Source: Phycisphaerae bacterium (lineage in GTDB: Bacteria; Planctomycetota; Phycisphaerae; Tepidisphaerales; Tepidisphaeraceae). Taken from it: a stretch of DNA of 64,000 nucleotides. The translations under genes and the position numbers were made by a program. The stretch covers positions 1 to 64,000 of the forward strand of contig JAUJNJ010000022.1 in assembly GCA_030448225.1 (NCBI GenBank), in the 5' to 3' direction. How positions within the stretch are numbered: position 1 is the first letter of the stretch; every line of letters starts with the position of its first letter. Below are positions 58,582-64,000 of the stretch, piece after piece. The notes under the pieces were generated by a model. It was not told the origin of the DNA, did not search any database, and saw only the letters and a list, made by a program, of their open reading frames with translations.

Positions 58582-60590
58582 ATGTGGACATTCCAGTACA
58601 AGCACGGGGACAAGCCGCTGGCCGGCTTCACGATTGGGCGGGCCGCCGGCCGCGGCGGGTTCGGCGAGGTGTACTACGCGCTCAGCGACGGCGGCCGCGA
58701 GGTGGCTGAAGGCCGTCACCGGCACGAGCAGATCGAGCTGCGGCATCAGCCAGTGCATGAACCTGAAGAACCCGCACCTCGTCAGCATCTTCGACGTGCG
58801 GCACAACGACCAGGGCCGCCCGTTCGTCGTAATGGAGTTCGTCGCCGGCCCGAGCCTGCGCCGACTCCTCGACGAGTCGCCGGGCGGGCTGGGCGCAGAA
58901 GTCGGCGTTCTTCCTCCGCGAGATCGGCAAGGGCACGTTTCTACGACTGCGGCATCGTGCACCGCGACCTCAAGCCGGGGAACATCTTCTACGAGAACGG
59001 CTACGTGAAGATCGGCGACTACGGGCTGAGCAAGGCGATGGCGACACCAGCACTCGGGGCAGACGATCACCGTCGGCACCGTCCACTACATGGCCCCGGA
59101 GATCGGCGGCGGCCGCTACGACAAGAGCATCGACATCTACGCGCTGGAGCGCGGTGCTGTTCGAGCTGCTCACCGGCCAGCCGCCGTTCCTCGGCGCAAC
59201 GCCCGGCGAGATCCTGATGAAGCACGCCTCGTCGAGCCGGACTGTCCGGCGTCGACGAGCCGTTCGCGCCGTGATCCGCAAGGCGATGGCGAAGGACCCG
59301 GCCGACCGCTACCAGTCGGTGCAGGAGATGTCGAGGCGGTGTTCGGCGCCCGAGCACATCCAGCGGAGCGTCTCGTGCTTCAGCCCCGACGGCCTGAGCA
59401 TGATCGCCGAGCGCGTCGCGCGCGACGTCGCCGTCGGCGGCGGCAGCGACGCCCCCGCCGATCCCGCCGCGGGCCGGGGGGCCGCGGCGGGATCGGCAGG
59501 CGAAGACGTGGCCGACGGCGACCGGATCGGCCGCGTTCGACCGCGTCGGCGACCGCATCGGCGCGTCCGGCGAGCGGATGGCCGAACTCGCGCGCGCTGC
59601 CGCAGGGCGCTGCCGGCAGGCGCCCTGGGCGAGACGACTCGTCCGGCCAGGCCAGGCGACGCGCAGGTGCGACCGTTGTCCAAACGCCAGCGCGCGTGCT
59701 GGCGCTTGATGATGCTGCTGGTGTTGTCGGCGGCGACGGCGATCCTGAGCCCCACCGGCGGGCCCGACGGGTCGATCGTCGCGTTCTGGGGCCGCCCTGC
59801 TCTGCACGAGCGCGCGCCTTGGGCACCGTGCTGGCCGGCCACCGCATCCTGCCCCAGATGAGCAGCGACAGCCGCATCCTCCGCCGCATCGCATCGGGCG
59901 GCACGGCCGGCGCGGCTCCTGCTCGTGGGCCTGCCCGTGCTCGGCGGGGCCGACGCCGCCGAGGAGGCGGCGCTGACGGCGCTTGGGCCTGCTGATCGCC
60001 CTGCTGCTCGTCCCCGCCGCCGGACCTGTCGCCCGGCCGCCGCGGCGCGTCGGCTTCGGCGCCCGTGGTCGCCGCCGCGCGCTGGGGTTCGCGGCCTGGA
60101 TTTTCACGCAGGGGACTGGGCTCCTGATCGCGATCGTCGCCGGCGCACCTGCTGGCGCGGTGCTCTCGCCGTGGGACCCGGTCGCGGCGCGCGACTCGGG
60201 CTCGCCGCCGACGGTTCCGGCGGCGGCCTGGACGCGGGCGTGGGGCGGGCCGCGGCGGCACGCGGTTCATCCGGCCGACGCGCTGACGCTCACCGCGTCG
60301 GCCGCCGCGTCGCTCGGCACGTGCGCAGGCGGCACGCCGCCCGCGAACAGGCGGTCGCCCTGGGCGCAAGACGCCGGCGACGTCGCGGCGCGCAACGTGC
60401 CGCCGGGCGACGCACCGCGTCACCGGCCGGTCCCGGTGCTCGTGCGCAGGATGTGGGTCGCCGCCGCGGTCCTCCTGATCCCGGTCGGGGTCGTGATGCT
60501 CGTCTACGTCGGCGGGCATCGCGTGGGCGCCGAGGAGTTCTGATCCTCGGCGGGCCTGGCACCGCGCTGCGCTGGCGGCAGCGCTGGTGA
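58582..60590 (+). CDS. Transmembrane Ser/Thr protein kinase, frameshifted
   Basis: ATG 58582, after GGGAGG, gives MWTFQYKHGDKPLAGFTIGRAAGRGGFGEVYYALSDGG with the Gly-rich loop. Later pieces are 'NLKNPHLVSIFDVRHNDQGRPFVVMEFVAGPSLRRLLDE', 'CGIVHRDLKPGNIFYENGYVKIGDYGLSKAM' (catalytic HRD, DYG), and 'TVGTVHYMAPEIGGGRYDKSIDIYAL'. After the kinase domain come 'RVGDRIGASGERMAELARAAAG' and several hydrophobic segments to about 60540. The protein is probably a membrane receptor kinase with an unusual DYG in place of DFG. The end at 60590 overlaps the next gene's GTG. Ten or so breaks occur. Confidence 0.72.
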
Positions 60591-61686
60591 AGATGAAGAT
60601 GTTGCAGTCGACGTACCGCTCCCTCTGGGGCCTACGCCGGGCGGTACCTGTTCGCGTGGATCTGCCTCGAGGTGGTGCTGATGGCCGCCTTCGCGCTCGG
60701 CACCCGCCTCGGCCTCGAGGACACGATCATCGCGATCTTCGTGATGATCCTCGGCGTGCTGCTGATCCCGGTGGTGCTGTTCGTGGGGTTCGCGCGCCCA
60801 GCCCGCCGGCGTTGTCGATGCCCCGCCCGGGCCGGCGGCGCGCTGCTGCCGGAGCGGCGCGCCCGGTGCCGAGTAATGCCGTGCCGGGCGTGCACGAGAC
60901 GCGCGGCGGGCGCGTCCCGACGCGAGCGGCGTTCGCGGGCCGCGTGGCACGACGCGCGCTGGCCTGGCGTTCAGGGGCCGCCGCTGTACGTGCGGCTGTT
61001 CGGGCTGATCCGCGACCTGTTCGTCGGCACGTCGCTGGCGGCGCTGCTGGCCGTCGCCGCCCGGGGCCGCCGCGTTCCTCACGCTCGACATCCCGGGCAT
61101 GCTCGCCGCCGGCATCCCCGACCCGGACCTGCCGCGCCACAGATGACGCGCGACTTCGGCTTCTCCCGCTGGCCGCAGTTCATGCGCGGCATCGCCGGCG
61201 TCGTCGCCTGGGGCGCGATGCTGACGGCCGCGGTCGTGCTGATCGTCTCCCGCCGCGGCACCTACGGGATGCACATCCTCCGCGGCGTGGCGGGCGTGGC
61301 GATGTTCGGGCTGGCAGCTGGTGTTCCTGACGCGGTCGACGAGTCGCAGCGAGTGGGCGCGCGCCCCAACGTGCTGCACATCGACCTGCCGAACCTCGTC
61401 CTCCCCGGCTTCCGGGACGTCGCTCGACCAGGCCGTGGAGAGGGACGTGGAGATCGCAGGGCGAATTGTACGCTATCCGCCGTCAGGGCGACGGCGACCG
61501 CGTCGCGGCGGCGGTGGAGCGATACCTGGGCGGCGCCCAACGGCGGCTTGATCGTGGCCGCCAGCGGGCCGCGGTGCTGTCGCTCGTGCTGATCTGCTGG
61601 GCGCGCGACGGCGATCGCTTGCGCGGCAACGACCGCGCGGCCGCCGCCGCCGCCGCCACCGCGCCCGGCCCTTCAGCCGGCAATGA
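60587..61686 (+). CDS. Multi-pass membrane protein, frameshifted
   Basis: GTG 60587 overlaps the previous stop (GTGA), so the pair is translationally coupled. Hydrophobic pieces include 'YLFAWICLEVVLMAAFALGTRLGLEDTIIAIFVMILGVLLIPVVLFVGFA', 'LYVRLFGLIRDLFVGTSLAALLAVAA', 'RWPQFMRGIAGVVAWGAMLTAAVVLIVSRRGTYG' and 'HILRGVAGVAMFGLAAG'. The C-terminal part has cytoplasmic-like text (LDQAVERDVEIAGRI). No enzyme motif is seen. The exact end is unclear between about 61592 and 61686. It may sense or help the kinase, but that is guesswork. Confidence 0.5.
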
Positions 61687-61696
61687 GGAACACTCG

Positions 61697-62802
61697 ATGA
61701 AACACCTGCTGAGCGGCATCTTCCTCTGCGGCGTCGCCTGCTGCCTCGCCCCCGTCACTCCCGCGGCCGCCACAGAAGGCGCGCCGGCGAGACGACGGCC
61801 GGGCGCGTGACGACGACGATGGTCGCCGACGATCGCGCCGCCGAGGCCGACCTGTTCGTGCCGGAAGTGTACCCGTCGCGGGCGGAGGCGGCGCGGGCGC
61901 TCGGCGGGCGGTGGGCCCGGGCCGCCTCGGCGTCACCCGAAGAAGGCGCGGCGGTGACGGTGCGGATCCGTTGCGACTCGCCCGACCTCTTCCGCGCGTT
62001 CAGCGAGGGACTGGTGCTGGCGAACCCGAATGCGCGTCCCGTGCACGCCGCGACTGCCGACCGGGAGGAGAAGCCGCGGCCGGGCGAAGTGCGGGTGTCG
62101 CTCGCGTCGGCTCCGTCGCGGAACTTTGTCGCGGGCGGCGGCGAACGGGCCGGGTTCCCGCGCGACGCCGGCGTCCTCACGCTGACGGCGGACGCCGGGG
62201 ATGGCGGCGGCGACGACGCGCCGAGCTCGCCACTGTCGGCGCGGTTCGTCGAGAAGCCGTGGCTGTCGGACTTCGCCGGCTTCGTGGCCGGTCGGCCCGG
62301 CGGGCGGTGGGTCGTCGGGCGCACGCACCCGCTCCGCCCCGCCGCCACCGCCGCCGACGCGGCGCGCGACGCCCGCGCGTCGGCGGCGGAGGAGATCTTC
62401 CGCCTCGTACAGGACCGCGTGCCCGCGCAGGTCGGCCGCGACGGCCGCCGCCTCCGCGGCGCGGTCGAGGCGGTGCTCGTCGGCGGCGACCGGCTCGTCG
62501 TCGATCGCTTCCCGCAGACGTTCGAGCGCGGCTACGGCACGCTCTACCGCGAGGCGGTGCTGATCGACGCCTCGGACGCGAAGCTCGCCCCGCTCGTCGA
62601 CGGGATCGTTCGGTCGGCGCGGGCGCAGCGGGAGGCGCGGCACGGCACGATCTTTTCGGCTGCCGCCGTCCTGCTCGTGACCTACGCGCTCTATTGCTTC
62701 GCCAACGCGTTCACCCGCGGGTACTTTACGTGGTCGCTGCGGACGGCGGCGGCCGTCGTGGCCGCGGGCGCGGTCACGATCCTCGCGGCGACGGCGGCGT
62801 AG
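61697..62802 (+). CDS. Signal-peptide protein with C-terminal membrane helices, one frame break
   Basis: ATG 61697 gives MKHLLSGIFLCGVACCLAPVTPAAATEG, a signal peptide. One base off near 61795 leads into the clean frame 'VTTTMVADDRAAEADLFVPEVYPSRAEAARALGGRW'. A large beta-rich extracytoplasmic domain follows, with 'VTVRIRCDSPDLFRAFSEGLVLANPNARPV' and 'WLSDFAGFVAGRPGGRWVVGRTHPL'. Two C-terminal helices close it (AVLLVTYALYCFANAF, TAAAVVAAGAVTILAATAA). The family is not recognised. It immediately precedes the sigma factor gene, so it may be its membrane regulator. The sequence after the break is intact. Confidence 0.6.
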
Positions 62803-62885
62803 TTCGCGGCGCACATGCCGCGGGGCCCGCGTGGAGGGCGGGGCACGCGGGCCCCGCAGCACCTTTCCTTTGGCGCCGAACTCGA

Positions 62886-63797
62886 ATGGCCGAACTCTCC
62901 GAGGGCGACCGGTACCTGCTCCGCCAGATCCGCGCCGGCGACGGCGACGGGTGGTCGGCGCTCGTGTCGCGCTACCAGGGCCGCCTGCTCGCGTTCGCCC
63001 GCGGGCGCCTGCGCCAGCCCGCCGACGCCGAGGACGTCGTGCAGGACGCGTTCGTCGACTTCCTCAAGGGGCTGGCGGCCTTCCGCGAAGACGCGAGCGT
63101 CGAGACGTACCTGTTCACCATCCTGCGGCGCAAGCTCATCGACGCCTTCCGCGGCAAGCGACTGCGCCTCTGCTCCCTCCAGGACGTGCTCGACTCCCGC
63201 GGCGGCGGCGGCGCGGGCGACGGACCCGCGATCCCGCGCCTCGCGGGCGACGACCGCACGCCGAGTTGGTACGCCGGCCGCGCCGAGCAGGCGACGCTCG
63301 ATAAGGCCGCCCTCGCGGCGGCGCTGCGGGCGCTGATCGACCGGCTGAAGGTCGCGGGCAACCTCCGCGACCTGCGCGTGATCGAGATGCTGTTCTACGG
63401 CCAGGTCCGCAACAAGGACGCGGCCCGGATCGCCGGCATCGACGAGAAGCACGTCGCCCTCATCAAGCACCGCGCGCTCAACGAGGTGCGCGACCACGTC
63501 GCCCGGTCGGCCGGCGCGGGCAGCGCCGCCGCAACGTTCACCGTGTACGGCGATTCGATGGTGACCGAGGCGTGGGAGGATCAGCGGCTGACGTGCCCGA
63601 AGCGCAGCACGATCGGCCGCCACCTGCTGCGGACGCTCGAGCCGCCGTGGCAGGACCTCGTCGACTTCCACCTCAACAGCCTCGGCTGCCGCTTCTGCCG
63701 GGCGAACCTCGACGACCTGCAAAAGAAGAGCGACGACGACGCGTCGGTCGTGCGCGACCGCATCCTTCATTCCACGATCGGGTTCTTCAAGCGGTGA
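62886..63797 (+). CDS. ECF-like RNA polymerase sigma factor with C-terminal zinc-type extension
   Basis: The 303-residue protein starts MAELSEGDRYLLRQIRAGDG. Sigma region 2 includes 'YQGRLLAFARGRLRQPADAEDVVQDAFVDFL' and 'ASVETYLFTILRRKLIDAFRG' (about 28-90). Region 4 (about 130-196) has 'LRDLRVIEMLFYGQVRNKDAARIAGIDEKHVALIKHRALNEVR'. Beyond normal ECF length, residues 200-303 add a domain with C227 (LTCPKRSTIG) and C268/C271 (LGCRFCRANLDDL), plus conserved-looking Trp and His. It probably senses a signal or binds a metal. It is the last gene of the kinase locus. Planctomycetes are known for ECF groups linked to Ser/Thr kinases. The sequence is intact. Confidence 0.85.
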   Translation: MAELSEGDRYLLRQIRAGDGDGWSALVSRYQGRLLAFARGRLRQPADAEDVVQDAFVDFLKGLAAFREDASVETYLFTILRRKLIDAFRGKRLRLCSLQDVLDSRGGGGAGDGPAIPRLAGDDRTPSWYAGRAEQATLDKAALAAALRALIDRLKVAGNLRDLRVIEMLFYGQVRNKDAARIAGIDEKHVALIKHRALNEVRDHVARSAGAGSAAATFTVYGDSMVTEAWEDQRLTCPKRSTIGRHLLRTLEPPWQDLVDFHLNSLGCRFCRANLDDLQKKSDDDASVVRDRILHSTIGFFKR

Positions 63798-64000
63798 ACG
63801 TGCCGCCCTCGTGCCCCGGGCTGCTCCGTGCGACGTTGCCCGTGCGCTTCGGATGCCCTCTTTCACGGCCGCTCACGCCGCGTGCGGCGAGGCGCGACGG
63901 GTAACGCTGGGGGTCGATGATGCGTCGTCCGCCGGGGTAGTGGCGACGCCCGCGTCGCGTCGACGCGCAGCGGCGAATCTCCCGGCGGGACTAACTTGCG
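63798..64000. other. Window end, no gene seen
   Basis: There are 203 bases after the sigma factor stop. No frame, hairpin with T tract or long repeat is convincing. It may include the start of another gene beyond the window. Confidence 0.35.

Overview
The window is a GC-rich chromosomal segment of a Planctomycetota bacterium. The evidence is the protein content: a secreted protein opening with an LExRRLF-type (LEPR-XLL-like) signature, a prepilin ending in FVDGH, several membrane proteins with C-P-T-C-G-Y-D-L zinc ribbons, DUF1080 and Gfo/Idh/MocA proteins, and an ECF sigma factor next to a Ser/Thr kinase. The zinc-ribbon and pilin style suggests the Phycisphaerae/Tepidisphaerales side of the phylum, but that placement is inference. 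I saw no rRNA, tRNA, CRISPR array, prophage or transposase.

Layout. 0.1-4.2 kb: small orphan genes (two hypotheticals, a PHA-granule-type protein, a 42-residue membrane peptide, a DUF922-like secreted protein, a SHOCT-like protein). 4.3-9.8 kb (minus): pilus/type II secretion ATPases (GspE/PilB, PilT, second GspE/PilB). 10.5-13 kb (plus): comEC, so DNA-uptake functions sit together; a matching secretin gene lies at 27.8-31.9 kb. 13.7-16.3 kb: DoxX and CstA. 16.7-20.9 kb: DUF4349 lipoprotein, VapBC, an oxidoreductase and a DUF1080 protein. 21-24.3 kb: zinc-ribbon proteins, an McsA-like protein, a cupin, a lipoprotein. 24.7-27.4 kb (minus): gatA, gatC, rpmB. 33-36.7 kb: membrane proteins and a CNNM/CorC transporter. 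37-39.7 kb: a large secreted putative glycosidase. 40-49 kb: response regulator, HAD, VWA lipoprotein, DUF1361 protein, parvulin, alpha/beta hydrolase, glyoxalase. 48.8-52.4 kb: Cys/His-rich proteins, a prepilin and a sialidase-like beta-propeller. 52.5-55.3 kb: DUF7079-like, zinc-ribbon, DinB and P-loop proteins. 55.8-63.8 kb: an apparent signalling locus (coiled-coil membrane protein, TPR-like protein, FHA-like protein, Ser/Thr kinase, two membrane proteins, ECF sigma factor with a C-terminal extension).

Two things dominate the reading. First, many genes are split by frameshifts that come in patches unrelated to gene boundaries, which looks like consensus error in the assembly rather than decay; I give whole-gene spans and say where frames break. 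Second, at least nine gene-free spacers hold long imperfect inverted repeats built from different short repeated words (for example TCCAAAA, CAATGACC, CACAGAT, CGCCAAGA, CATCCTGAGCG). They share an architecture but not a sequence. Together with a dispersed C-G-G-C-C-TTC-G-G-G hairpin element, they are the most unusual non-coding content here. The 55.8-63.8 kb kinase/sigma locus is the best candidate for a poorly described protein system.
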